NCBI RefSeq assembly: GCF_937889215.1
Contig: NZ_CALBEX010000098.1
Span: 1 to 10,033 of the forward strand
Source of the DNA: an uncultured Limnohabitans sp.
Lineage (GTDB): Bacteria; Pseudomonadota; Gammaproteobacteria; Burkholderiales; Burkholderiaceae_C
Length of the DNA stretch: 10,033 nucleotides
Direction: 5' to 3'
Below, in pieces: positions 1 through 6,924 of this stretch. The notes below the pieces were generated by a model. The model made no database searches and was not told the origin of the DNA. It saw nothing but the letters and a program-made list of their open reading frames with translations. Numbering within the stretch: position 1 is the first letter of the stretch; each line of letters opens with the position of its first letter. Made by a program: the position numbers and the translations under genes.

Positions 1-431
1 CAGCCTGCGACATGGCTGTCAGCGTGGACACGGCGCATTACTGCCTGAGCGAGGCCAAGCGCGGCCTGATCCCCGCGACCATCAGCCCCTATGTGATCCG
101 AGCCATGGGCACGCGTGCGGCGCACCGTTACTTTTTGACGGCCGAGCGTTTCACGGCGCAGGAAGCGCACCGCGTGGGCTTGGTCCATGAGGTGACAAGC
201 GCAGAGGGCTTGGACGCCAAAGTGACCGAGCTGACCCAAGCGCTGGTCAACGCCAGCCCCAACGCCGTGCGTGCTTGCAAAAAGCTGGTGCAAGACGTGG
301 CCGAACGCGAGATCAACGACGCGCTGGTGGCGCAAACGGTGGCGGGCATCGCCGACATCCGCGCCAGCAGCGAAGGCAAGGAGGGCGTGCAGTCCTTCTT
401 GCAAAAACGAAAACCCAACTGGTTGGTTTGA
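1..431 (+). CDS. liuC: Enoyl-CoA hydratase/isomerase family protein, probable methylglutaconyl-CoA hydratase (3' part)
   Basis: The 5' end lies outside the window: the frame is open from base 3 and reads ACDMAVSVD, the usual crotonase stretch after the oxyanion-hole region, so the ATG at 12 is internal. About 142 C-terminal residues are visible. The glutamate of LSEAKRGLIPATISPYV (codon 51-53) aligns with the second catalytic glutamate of crotonases, and the C-terminal part (YFLTAERFTAQEAHRVGLVHEV) is typical of the fold. Family knowledge plus the next gene (methylcrotonyl-CoA carboxylase alpha) point to hydration of 3-methylglutaconyl-CoA to HMG-CoA in leucine breakdown. Substrate assignment is inferred from the operon. 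The stop is 9 bases before liuD, whose ribosome site (AGGA, 431-434) overlaps the end of this gene. It could also be a less specific enoyl-CoA hydratase. Confidence 0.88.
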   Translation, partial: ACDMAVSVDTAHYCLSEAKRGLIPATISPYVIRAMGTRAAHRYFLTAERFTAQEAHRVGLVHEVTSAEGLDAKVTELTQALVNASPNAVRACKKLVQDVAEREINDALVAQTVAGIADIRASSEGKEGVQSFLQKRKPNWLV

Positions 432-440
432 GGAAAAAAC

Positions 441-2450
441 ATGTTCAAAAAAATCCTGATCGCCAACCGTGGCGAAATCGCCTGCCGAGTGGCCGATACT
501 GCGCGTCGCATGGGCATCCAGACCGTGGCTGTTTATTCAGACGCCGACGCCGGAGCCAAGCATGTGCAAGCGTGTGACGAGGCTGTGCATGTGGGCGGCT
601 CAGCCCCCAAAGACAGCTACCTGCGCTGGGAGCGGATTTTGCAAGCGGCCAAAGACATGGGCGCTGAGGCCGTGCACCCCGGCTACGGTTTTTTGAGCGA
701 GAACGAAAACTTTGCCAAGGCCTGCGCCGCAGCCGGTCTGGTGTTCATCGGCCCGCCTGCCTCGGCGATTTTGGCGATGGGCCTCAAGGCCGAATCCAAG
801 CGCTTGATGGAAGCCGCCGGTGTGCCCCTCGTGCCCGGCTACCACGGCGCTGACCAAGACCCGGCGCTGCTGCAAGCCGAAGCCGACTGCATCGGTTACC
901 CCGCCCTCATCAAAGCCAGCGCCGGTGGTGGTGGCAAGGGCATGCGCGTGGTCGAAAAGTCCGAAGACTTTGCAGCGGCTCTCGCCAGTTGCAAACGTGA
1001 AGCCATCAACAGCTTTGGCAGCGATGCGGTGCTGATCGAAAAGTACGTGCAACGCCCACGCCACATCGAGATCCAGGTGTTTGGTGACACCCAAGGTAAC
1101 TGCGTTTACCTGTTTGAGCGCGACTGCTCGGTGCAGCGCCGCCACCAAAAGGTGCTGGAAGAAGCCCCAGCCCCCGGCATGACTGAGGCATTGCGTGCGC
1201 AAATGGGCGCGGCCGCAGTGGCCGCCGCTAAAGCGGTGAACTATGTGGGCGCAGGCACGGTGGAATTCATCGTCGAGCAAACGGCGTATGACCAACCCGA
1301 ATCCATGAAGTTCTTCTTCATGGAAATGAACACCCGCTTGCAGGTGGAGCACCCCGTGACCGAAGCCATCACTGGCCTCGATCTGGTCGAGTGGCAGTTG
1401 CGCGTGGCCAGTGGCGAGCCGCTGCCCTTGCGCCAAGACCAGTTGCGGATCCAGGGCCATGCCATCGAGGCGCGCATCTGCGCCGAAAACCCCGACAACA
1501 ACTTTTTGCCCGCCACCGGTACGCTGCAGGTGTACCGCAAGCCTCAAGCGACCAGCTTCGAGCGTGGCACCATCCGCGTGGACGATGGCGTGCGCGAGGG
1601 CGACACCATCAGCCCGTTTTACGATTCGATGGTCGCCAAGCTCATCGTGCACGGCGACACCCGCGAGCAAGCGTTGGCGCGTTTGGACACGGCGCTGGCG
1701 CAAACCCACATCGTGGGACTGAACACCAATGTGCAGTTCTTGCGCCATGTGGTGCGCAGCGAGGCCTTTGCCACGGCCAAACTCGACACCGCTCTGATCC
1801 AGCGTGAAGCCGCTGTGCTGTTCAAACAAGAAGCCGTGGGCTTAGCCGCAGCCGTGGCGGCCGTGGTGGCCCACACCCTGCACGCTGAAAAAGCCCTTCA
1901 AGGCGCAGACCCCTTCAGCCGCCGCGATGGTTGGCAGTCGCACGGCCTGGCGCAGCGTCGCTTTGAATTTGCGTGGCAAGACCAGCCGCGCTCAGCTCGT
2001 CTGAACTATTTGCACGACGGCGCTCTGAGTCTCTCGCTGGAGGGCGATGACGCCATCTCTGGTGTGTTGACATATGCCGCCCATGGCGCAGGCCTGTGGG
2101 TGCAGTGGGGCAGCGCCCCACGATGCTTCAGCCAACTCAACTGGCAAGGCGAAACCGCGCACATTTTCACGCCGCAAGGCGCGACCCGCATCACCGTGCT
2201 CGACCCGCTGGCCCACGCTGGCGAAGCCGCGCAGGAAGGCGGGCGCCTCACAGCCCCCATGCCCGGGAAGGTGGTGTCGTTTGCGGTCAAGGCGGGCGAC
2301 AAGGTCAAAGCCGGTCAGCCCCTGGCCGTGATGGAAGCCATGAAAATGGAGCACACCATCAGCGCACCCAAAGACGGCGTGGTGGCCGAGCTGCTCTATG
2401 CCCCCGGCGACCAAGTCGCCGACGGGGCAGAGCTGCTCAAGCTGGGCTAA
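441..2450 (+). CDS. liuD: Methylcrotonyl-CoA carboxylase, alpha (biotin carboxylase/biotin carrier) subunit
   Basis: 669 residues, the normal size for a bacterial MCC alpha subunit. Residues 1 to about 450 form the biotin carboxylase: N-terminal MFKKILIANRGEIACRV, the ATP-grasp glycine loop SAGGGGKGMRV (160-170), and the MEMNTRLQVEHPVTE segment (294-308) with metal- and bicarbonate-binding residues. A less conserved middle region follows, then a biotinyl domain from about residue 590 with AMKMEH, whose Lys635 is the biotinylation site. The enzyme carboxylates biotin with ATP and bicarbonate; a beta subunit, expected upstream outside the window, transfers the carboxyl to 3-methylcrotonyl-CoA. 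Acetyl-, propionyl- and geranyl-CoA carboxylase alpha chains look similar. The flanking hydratase and HMG-CoA lyase favour the leucine pathway. ATG 441 is preceded by AGGA at good spacing. Confidence 0.93.
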   Translation: MFKKILIANRGEIACRVADTARRMGIQTVAVYSDADAGAKHVQACDEAVHVGGSAPKDSYLRWERILQAAKDMGAEAVHPGYGFLSENENFAKACAAAGLVFIGPPASAILAMGLKAESKRLMEAAGVPLVPGYHGADQDPALLQAEADCIGYPALIKASAGGGGKGMRVVEKSEDFAAALASCKREAINSFGSDAVLIEKYVQRPRHIEIQVFGDTQGNCVYLFERDCSVQRRHQKVLEEAPAPGMTEALRAQMGAAAVAAAKAVNYVGAGTVEFIVEQTAYDQPESMKFFFMEMNTRLQVEHPVTEAITGLDLVEWQLRVASGEPLPLRQDQLRIQGHAIEARICAENPDNNFLPATGTLQVYRKPQATSFERGTIRVDDGVREGDTISPFYDSMVAKLIVHGDTREQALARLDTALAQTHIVGLNTNVQFLRHVVRSEAFATAKLDTALIQREAAVLFKQEAVGLAAAVAAVVAHTLHAEKALQGADPFSRRDGWQSHGLAQRRFEFAWQDQPRSARLNYLHDGALSLSLEGDDAISGVLTYAAHGAGLWVQWGSAPRCFSQLNWQGETAHIFTPQGATRITVLDPLAHAGEAAQEGGRLTAPMPGKVVSFAVKAGDKVKAGQPLAVMEAMKMEHTISAPKDGVVAELLYAPGDQVADGAELLKLG

Positions 2451-2462
2451 CAAAATCGAACC

Positions 2463-3383
2463 ATGAACATCACTATCTGCTTTGACAAGCTCGACCCCGC
2501 ACCCTGGGTGCAGGGCTTGCAGCAAGCCTTCCCAGGGGCCACCGTGTCCGCCTGGACCCCCGGCGCACCACCCGCAGACCACGCCATCGTCTGGGCACCG
2601 CCCCAGCAGTTCATCGATGAGCAGCCGGGTTTGCAAACCCTGTTCAACATCGGCGCAGGTGTGGATGCTTTGCTGCAGCTGAAACTGCCGCCAGCGCTGA
2701 AGGTGGTGCGGCTGGACGATGCGGGCATGTCGGTGCAAATGGCCGAATACGTGTGCCATGCGGTGATCCGGTATTTCCGTGAGTTCGACGGCTATGACGC
2801 CGACACCCAATTGGGCAAATGGTCGTACCGCAAACCCCGCAGCCGCGCCGACTTTGCGGTGGGTGTGATGGGCCTGGGTGTGCTGGGCGAACGCGTGGCC
2901 AAAGCGCTGCAGGTGTTTGACTTTCCCGTCAACGGCTACAGCCGCAGCCCCAAAGACCTGCCTGGCATCCGCTGCTTCAGCGGGGCGCAGGCTTTGCCCG
3001 AATTTCTGGCCGCCACGCGCGTGCTGGTCAACCTGATGCCGCTCACGGCTGAGACCGAAAACATCCTGAACAAAGGCACGCTTTCGCAATTGCAGCCGGG
3101 CGGCTACGTCATCAACGTGGCCCGTGGCAAGCATTTGGTGGACGAAGACCTCTTGGCGCTCATCGCCAGCGGCCACTTGGCTGGGGCCACGCTGGACGTG
3201 TTCCGCACCGAGCCACTGCCCGCCGACCATGTGTTCTGGCAACAGCCGAAAATCACCGTCACGCCACACACCTCGGCTCGTACCCTGCGCGAAGAAAGCA
3301 TCGCGCAAATCGTGGGCAAAATGCAGGCGCTGCAGCGCGGTGAGCCCATCCGTGGCGTGGTGGACCACCAGCGCGGTTATTGA
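2463..3383 (+). CDS. ghrA: Glyoxylate/hydroxypyruvate reductase A-type D-2-hydroxyacid dehydrogenase
   Basis: 306 residues, close to the length of E. coli GhrA. The Rossmann motif GLGVLG begins at Gly137. The catalytic triad of the D-2-hydroxyacid dehydrogenase family is present: Arg221 in NVARG, Glu250 in FRTEPLP, His269 in TPHTSA. The C-terminus VVDHQRGY resembles that of GhrA. Known members reduce glyoxylate to glycolate and hydroxypyruvate to glycerate with NADPH; the substrate here is not shown by the sequence. The start lies 12 bases after the liuD stop, with no clear Shine-Dalgarno sequence, so translation may depend on coupling. It lies inside a leucine degradation operon although it catalyses no step of it. 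It may reduce a branched 2-oxoacid or glyoxylate made alongside. Confidence 0.88.
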   Translation: MNITICFDKLDPAPWVQGLQQAFPGATVSAWTPGAPPADHAIVWAPPQQFIDEQPGLQTLFNIGAGVDALLQLKLPPALKVVRLDDAGMSVQMAEYVCHAVIRYFREFDGYDADTQLGKWSYRKPRSRADFAVGVMGLGVLGERVAKALQVFDFPVNGYSRSPKDLPGIRCFSGAQALPEFLAATRVLVNLMPLTAETENILNKGTLSQLQPGGYVINVARGKHLVDEDLLALIASGHLAGATLDVFRTEPLPADHVFWQQPKITVTPHTSARTLREESIAQIVGKMQALQRGEPIRGVVDHQRGY

Positions 3384-3399
3384 ACATCCAGAGAATCTC

Positions 3400-4308
3400 A
3401 TGACCCTACCTTCACGCGTTCAACTCATCGACGTCGGCCCCCGCGACGGTTTACAAAACGAAAAGCAACCGGTTCCGGCCGAGGTCAAAATCGGTCTGGT
3501 GCACCGCCTGCAGGCTGCGGGCCTCACCGAGATCGAGGTCACCAGTTTTGTTTCTCCGAAGTGGGTGCCGCAGATGGCCGACAACGCGGTCGTGATGGCG
3601 GGCATCACGCGCCAAGCGGGTGTGCGCTACTCGGTGCTCACACCCAACATGGTGGGCTTTCAGGCGGCGGTGGCTTCGAAGCCCGACGAGATCGTGGTTT
3701 TTGGTGCCGCCAGCCAGGCCTTCAGCCAGAAAAACATCAACTGCTCCATCGAAGAAAGCATGGAACGCTTTGCGCCCGTGGTGCAAGCGGCGTTGGCGGC
3801 GGGCATTGCCGTGCGCGGGGCCATGAGCTGCACCGTGGGCTGCCCTTACGAAGGCGAAGTCTCACCGGTCAGCGTGGCCCACTTGGCAGGTCTGATGAAG
3901 CAGATCGGTGTGCAGCGTGTGGACGTGGCCGACACCATTGGCACGGGCACACCGCTCAAGGTGCAAAAAGCCATTGAAGCCACGCTGCAGCACTTCGACA
4001 TCGCCCACATCTGTGGCCACTTTCACGACACCTATGGCCAGGCACTGGCCAACACGCTGGCGGCGCTGCAAATGGGCGTGTGGAACTTTCAGTCGTCGGT
4101 GGCGGGTCTGGGCGGTTGCCCTTATGCCAAGGGCGCCACGGGCAATGTGGCCACCGAAGACGTGGTGTACATGCTGCACGGCATGGGCATTGGAACGGGT
4201 ATTGACCTGGACAAGTTGGTGGATGCGGGCGCTTTCATCAGCGACTTTTTGGGCCGCAAACCCAACTCGAACGTGGCCAAGGCCTTGTTGAACAAGCGGG
4301 CGGGTTGA
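3400..4308 (+). CDS. liuE: Hydroxymethylglutaryl-CoA lyase
   Basis: 302 residues from ATG 3400, 16 bases after the preceding stop, with a weak GAGA ribosome site at 3391-3394. The frame is open back to 3124, but that stretch overlaps ghrA and has no homology-like content. DVGPRDGLQNE (residues 11-21) holds the Arg-Asp pair of the DRE-TIM metallolyase fold. HFHDTYGQAL gives metal ligands His207 and His209. SVAGLGGCPYAKGATGN holds the active-site cysteine (Cys240) of the HMG-CoA lyase signature. The enzyme splits HMG-CoA into acetyl-CoA and acetoacetate, the last step of leucine breakdown, and fits the operon exactly. In the literature the gene is also called mvaB. It ends convergently with the minus-strand fusion gene 31 bases on. 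Confidence 0.95.
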   Translation: MTLPSRVQLIDVGPRDGLQNEKQPVPAEVKIGLVHRLQAAGLTEIEVTSFVSPKWVPQMADNAVVMAGITRQAGVRYSVLTPNMVGFQAAVASKPDEIVVFGAASQAFSQKNINCSIEESMERFAPVVQAALAAGIAVRGAMSCTVGCPYEGEVSPVSVAHLAGLMKQIGVQRVDVADTIGTGTPLKVQKAIEATLQHFDIAHICGHFHDTYGQALANTLAALQMGVWNFQSSVAGLGGCPYAKGATGNVATEDVVYMLHGMGIGTGIDLDKLVDAGAFISDFLGRKPNSNVAKALLNKRAG

Positions 4309-4314
4309 GGGCGT

Positions 4315-4337
4315 TGCAGGCCATCTTTTGGCCCGCA
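4315..4337. terminator. Imperfect hairpin between convergent genes
   Basis: In the 31-base gap between liuE and the opposing fusion gene, TGC-A-GGCCA and TGGCC-C-GCA can pair (8 pairs, one mismatch) around a 5-base TCTTT loop. There is no clear T run after it on either strand, so it is at best a weak bidirectional terminator. Confidence 0.3.
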
Positions 4338-4339
4338 GC

Positions 4340-5959
4340 TTAAAGCCTGGCAGTGGAACCAGACGGCGTTGTTGGTGAAGCGGTTGGCGCGGGTGTTGGT
4401 GCCGCTTCCAATCCCGCATCGGTCAGTGTGGCCGCCAGTGCCGCCGTGAGTTCGTCGAAGTGGGCCATCTGCACCACGCCCTCCAGGTTCAACATGCGCG
4501 GCGACTTGGGCTCGATCATCCAAGCCTTGTCGGCCAGGCGCAGCATCTCAATGTCGTTTTCGTTGTCGCCGACCGCCCAGATGTCTTCGAACCGGGGTTG
4601 AATGTCGGGGTGTCTGAATTGCCGCACCACATGCTGCTTGGAGATGGTGCTCTGCGTGGCCGCTGCTTGGGTATCGGAATCGGCCATGAACGCGCTGTTG
4701 ATGCTGAGTTCACCTGTGCACACATCGCCTTGAAACTGCACCGTGTGCGCCAGCGCAAAATCGGCAAAGATGCGTTTCCTGAGGATTTCGGCGGCCACAA
4801 AGTAACTGTCTGACACCACGCCCACCATGAAGCCTGCCCGTTTGAAGGCCTTGACGCATTCGATCACGCCTGGCCGAATCGGCATGGCTTTGGCCACCGA
4901 TTCAAACTTTTGACGGTGCACAAAGCGAAAGATCTGCGCAATGCTGGCGCTGCGCGTCAGCACATCGGGGTTGCTCCCGTCCAGGTGTTTGTTCAACTCG
5001 TCGACCTGACCGGTGGCTTGCGCCAACAAGGTGGCAAAGCGGCTGGTGGTCACGGTGCCGTCCATGTCCAGCAGCAGCAATTTCTGGCGATTTTTCTGGC
5101 GTGTGATCGCGTAATCCCACGACGCCGTGGCTTGGCGTTGGCTTTCGTACATGGCCGTGATTTGCTCAACATGCAAGCGCCCTGATTCCCTGGCGCGGCT
5201 GTAGATGACCCTTGAAATTTCATTCGCCATGGATGTCAGGTCCAGCAAGGGTTGGCTGTTGTGCTCCAAGTGGCCAATGTCCACTTCGGCCAACTTGGCG
5301 TTGGCACGCCAGGCATCGATCAACAGACCGACGTCCACGCCATAGCCGTCTTCGAAAGTGAGCTGTTGCAGCAGCGTTTTGCGGGCCCCAATGATGCCGC
5401 CCAAGGGTTGGCTGAAATGGGCAATTTCAGGGAAAAACACCTTCAGCATGGGCTTGGCCGTCAGCTCGGTCACACGCCCACCCCCTCGGCCAAAACGCGC
5501 TTTCACAAATTCGGCCTGACTCGCGATCAAAGGGCGTGCCAGGTCGCTGATGATGCCCTTGCGCAAGCCCTTCAGATCGCCGTCCAGGTAGACCACGATC
5601 TCGCTTTGCGCCAGCAATGCACCATCGGCCATGGAGGCCCCTTTGCCCAACAAGCTGCTGGTGACCACGCTGGCCCCGGCTTCGCGGGCCAGGGTCACGG
5701 TGTTGTCGGTAGAGCTGTCGTCAACCACGATCACCTCGGCGGTGGCCGAATCGCTGAGGGCGTAGCGCACCACATCGGCGATGCGCTTTTGCTCGTTCAG
5801 CGCCGGAATGATGACGCTGACACACGGCACCAACGGGGGGGCAGGCTGCGCCTTTGGTGGCTGCGCTGTCGGCATTGCGGCAAGCGCCGTGCTGTCCGGT
5901 GCTTGCCCGTCGGAGGTGCGCCTGCTTAGCCACTGCCAGATACGTTGCCAATAACGCAT
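4340..5959 (-). CDS. GT81-like glycosyltransferase fused to a HAD-family phosphatase (glucosyl-3-phosphoglycerate synthase type)
   Basis: 539 residues from ATG 5959. A GTG at 5968 is in frame, but the ribosome site AAGGTG (5971-5966) overlaps it and is spaced 6 bases from the ATG. After a basic aromatic start (MRYWQRIWQWLSRR) and a Pro/Ala-rich linker, a glycosyltransferase domain spans about 45-290: VSVIIPALNE, DDSSTDN (80-86), the metal-binding DGD (126-128), GGGRVTELTAKPML with RVTEL at 162-166, QPLGGIIGAR, GYGVDVGLLID, and EHNSQPL with His233. As I recall, this set is typical of GT81 glucosyl-3-phosphoglycerate synthases. A HAD domain spans about 290-510: LLLLDMDGT with Asp298 and Asp300, SDS at 383-385, a candidate motif III Lys441, and GDNEND with Asp465 and Asp469; it looks SerB/HAD-IB-like. 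The tail is Pro/Thr/Ala-rich. Inferred role: making a sugar-phosphoglycerate and dephosphorylating it in one chain to give glucosylglycerate or similar. Donor and acceptor are unproven. Confidence 0.82.
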   Translation of the reverse strand: MRYWQRIWQWLSRRTSDGQAPDSTALAAMPTAQPPKAQPAPPLVPCVSVIIPALNEQKRIADVVRYALSDSATAEVIVVDDSSTDNTVTLAREAGASVVTSSLLGKGASMADGALLAQSEIVVYLDGDLKGLRKGIISDLARPLIASQAEFVKARFGRGGGRVTELTAKPMLKVFFPEIAHFSQPLGGIIGARKTLLQQLTFEDGYGVDVGLLIDAWRANAKLAEVDIGHLEHNSQPLLDLTSMANEISRVIYSRARESGRLHVEQITAMYESQRQATASWDYAITRQKNRQKLLLLDMDGTVTTSRFATLLAQATGQVDELNKHLDGSNPDVLTRSASIAQIFRFVHRQKFESVAKAMPIRPGVIECVKAFKRAGFMVGVVSDSYFVAAEILRKRIFADFALAHTVQFQGDVCTGELSINSAFMADSDTQAAATQSTISKQHVVRQFRHPDIQPRFEDIWAVGDNENDIEMLRLADKAWMIEPKSPRMLNLEGVVQMAHFDELTAALAATLTDAGLEAAPTPAPTASPTTPSGSTARL

Positions 5960-5965
5960 GGTCTT

Positions 5966-5971
5966 CACCTT
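5966..5971 (-). promoter_or_regulatory. Ribosome binding site deciding the start of the fusion gene
   Basis: Read on the minus strand this is AAGGTG, six bases before ATG 5959. The upstream in-frame GTG at 5968 falls inside it, which argues for the ATG and against the GTG. Confidence 0.6.
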
Positions 5972-6133
5972 TCGGTTGGTTGCGCTCGGTGTGTGGCCCA
6001 GTGCGCCGTGGGCGTCAGGCGGGGCGAATCACCAACTTACCCAAGGGGGCAGTGCGCGATGCAATTGGAAATTCGAGTGCGCGCTCGCAAGTGGCGCGGG
6101 AACTGGGCAACGAGGTCACCTGCTCCATCACGT

Positions 6134-6163
6134 ATTTTACATTTGTTCAAATGCATGGGTCTA
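6134..6163 (-). promoter_or_regulatory. Candidate sigma-70 promoter of the fusion gene
   Basis: On the minus strand TAGACC (6163-6158) and TAAAAT (6139-6134) are 18 bases apart, matching the -35 and -10 consensus at 4 and 5 of 6 positions. Transcription would start near 6127 and give a leader of about 170 bases to ATG 5959. The spacer is filled by the near-palindrome at 6139-6154, so a bound repressor would block polymerase. The intergenic stretch 5960-6254 shows no gene. Confidence 0.4.
6139..6154. promoter_or_regulatory. Near-palindromic operator candidate, copy 1
   Basis: CATTTG-TT-CAAATG (6140-6153) is a perfect 6-base inverted repeat with a 2-base centre, lying between the -35 and -10 boxes of the fusion gene. 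On the minus strand the 16-mer 6154-6139 matches 14 of 16 bases of the plus-strand element at 7924-7939. Size and position suit a MarR-type operator; which protein binds is inferred. Confidence 0.4.
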
Positions 6164-6254
6164 GTTGGGGGAAATGCTTTCGCCCAATGCACCTGTCTCG
6201 AAGGTGGCAGCCTCAGAGGGTTTTGGGGCCCGACACCTCCGCCAGGTCCCGGTT

Positions 6255-6781
6255 TCACATCATGGCGATGGGGGTCTGGGCTGCTTTTTCATCAACCTCA
6301 AGGCGGTTGATCAGCCCCGCAAGATTGCCTTCGAGTTGCAGCAAAGTGGCTTCGTCCATGCGCTGCAAGGCGTGGGGTAAGACGCCTGCAAACGGGCCCG
6401 GTATTTTTTTGAGCAGCTTCAGTCCTTCGGGCAGGACATACAACTCCACCACGCGCCGATCGTGCACAGATTTTTCGCTGTGCAAAAGACCGCTTTTAAT
6501 GAGTGATTTGACCAAGTTGCTGGTCGTCGATTGATGGATGTCCATCAAGTCGGCCAGTCGCGTCACGCCCAAGCCCGGGTGTTGGGCAACCAGGCTCAAG
6601 GCCCAAACTTGCGCTCCACCGATGCCCGATTGCTTTTCCATGGTCTGGAAATGCCGCCGTATGGTGCTGAAAATTAGCCGAAATTGGCGCAAAACCCGAG
6701 CGGCTTGGTCATCAAATGCGGCATTTTTTGAAAGGGCATCGCCTGTTTCAAGGGGGGGGTCTGAGCGGAGAGTTGCGGCAT
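6255..6781 (-). CDS. MarR-family transcriptional regulator, start disrupted by a homopolymer frameshift
   Basis: The body (from 6692 down) has the MarR winged-helix fold: helix RQFRLIFSTIRRHFQTMEKQSGIGGAQVWAL, recognition part RLADLMDIHQSTTSNLVKSLIKSGLL, and the wing HDRRVVELYVLPEG, followed by C-terminal dimerisation helices. The conserved-looking N-terminal residues DALSKNAAFDDQAARVLRQFR are in frame but have no nearby ATG or GTG. The ATG at 6781 (MPQLSAQTPP...) is one base out of frame because of a run of eight C (6759-6752, minus strand); nine would join it to the body. In-frame alternatives are TTG 6692 (145 residues) and ATG 6641 (128 residues), which would cut into the first helix. The frame stays open to 7130, but that extension looks non-coding. 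It probably regulates itself and neighbours; its ligand is unknown. Confidence 0.78.
6752..6759. repeat. Eight-base G/C homopolymer in the 5' end of the MarR gene
   Basis: The plus strand has eight consecutive G. On the coding strand this is C8, falling about eight codons after ATG 6781. It is the exact place where the reading frame shifts between the ATG and the conserved body. It may be a read or assembly error, or a slippage site. Confidence 0.8.
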
Positions 6782-6847
6782 GGTGGCGCGTTTTTGTGTG
6801 CGCGTAGCATACGCCAAACCCGCGCCCATGGTGCGCTGTTTGCGGCG

Positions 6848-6873
6848 AAAAAAAAGGGAGGCAAGCCTCCCTT
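6848..6873 (-). terminator. Strong intrinsic terminator on the minus strand, not next to a coding gene end
   Basis: On the minus strand AAGGGAGGC and GCCTCCCTT (6873-6865 and 6862-6854) form a perfect 9-base inverted repeat around TT, followed by eight T overlapping the base of the stem (6855-6848). This is a textbook rho-independent terminator. No minus-strand coding gene ends upstream of it: the nearest, the universal stress gene, stops at 7419 with an opposing gene between. It therefore ends a short non-coding transcript or acts as a terminator in the leader of the MarR gene, whose start is near 6781. Confidence 0.72.
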
Positions 6874-6899
6874 AAGCCTTGTTCTGGCGTTGAAAAGGC
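6848..6899 (-). ncRNA. Possible short transcript (small RNA or marR leader) between a TATAAT box and the terminator
   Basis: TATAAT on the minus strand at 6911-6906 would start transcription near 6899, and the intrinsic terminator ends at 6848, giving about 50 nucleotides. The -35 region is poor. An alternative pairing of AGGC (6879-6876) with GCCT (6862-6859) would compete with the terminator stem, so attenuation of marR is conceivable. No known RNA family was recognised. The rest of the gene-free stretch (6925-7146) holds only G-rich segments and a GGGCC/GGCCC pairing near 6977-6997. Confidence 0.22.
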
Positions 6900-6900
6900 A

Positions 6901-6924
6901 TGCACATTATATTGGTGCAAATGG
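6901..6924 (-). promoter_or_regulatory. TATAAT box overlapped by inverted repeat and operator candidate, copy 3
   Basis: The plus strand reads TGCAC-N9-GTGCA (6901-6919), a 5-base inverted repeat centred on a perfect minus-strand TATAAT (6911-6906). Overlapping it on the minus strand, CATTTGCACCAAT (6923-6911) shares CATTTG-NN-C-A/C-AAT with the elements at 6139-6154 and 7924-7939. There is no good -35 hexamer. Such overlap is common for self-repressing MarR genes; the binding protein is inferred. Confidence 0.35.

Noticed and set aside
600..1829. 409-codon open frame on the minus strand
   Set aside because: It lies wholly antisense to liuD, which has full family motifs. It is a codon-bias shadow, rich in His/Gly/Ala without recognisable domains.
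3124..3399. Longer HMG-CoA lyase starting inside ghrA
   Set aside because: The extra residues are the shifted frame of ghrA; family homology begins at ATG 3400.
1992..3401. 469-codon open frame on the minus strand across liuD and ghrA
   Set aside because: Antisense to two well-supported genes and with no domain-like content; typical of GC-rich DNA.
5252..5929. 225-codon plus-strand frame opposite the fusion gene
   Set aside because: Low-complexity His/Gln/Gly-rich translation antisense to clear glycosyltransferase motifs.
6901..6919. TGCAC-N9-GTGCA as an NtrC binding site
   Set aside because: The NtrC consensus has a 7-base gap between these arms (17 bases in all), and no sigma-54 promoter or nitrogen gene is nearby. 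Overlap with TATAAT fits a repressor site better.
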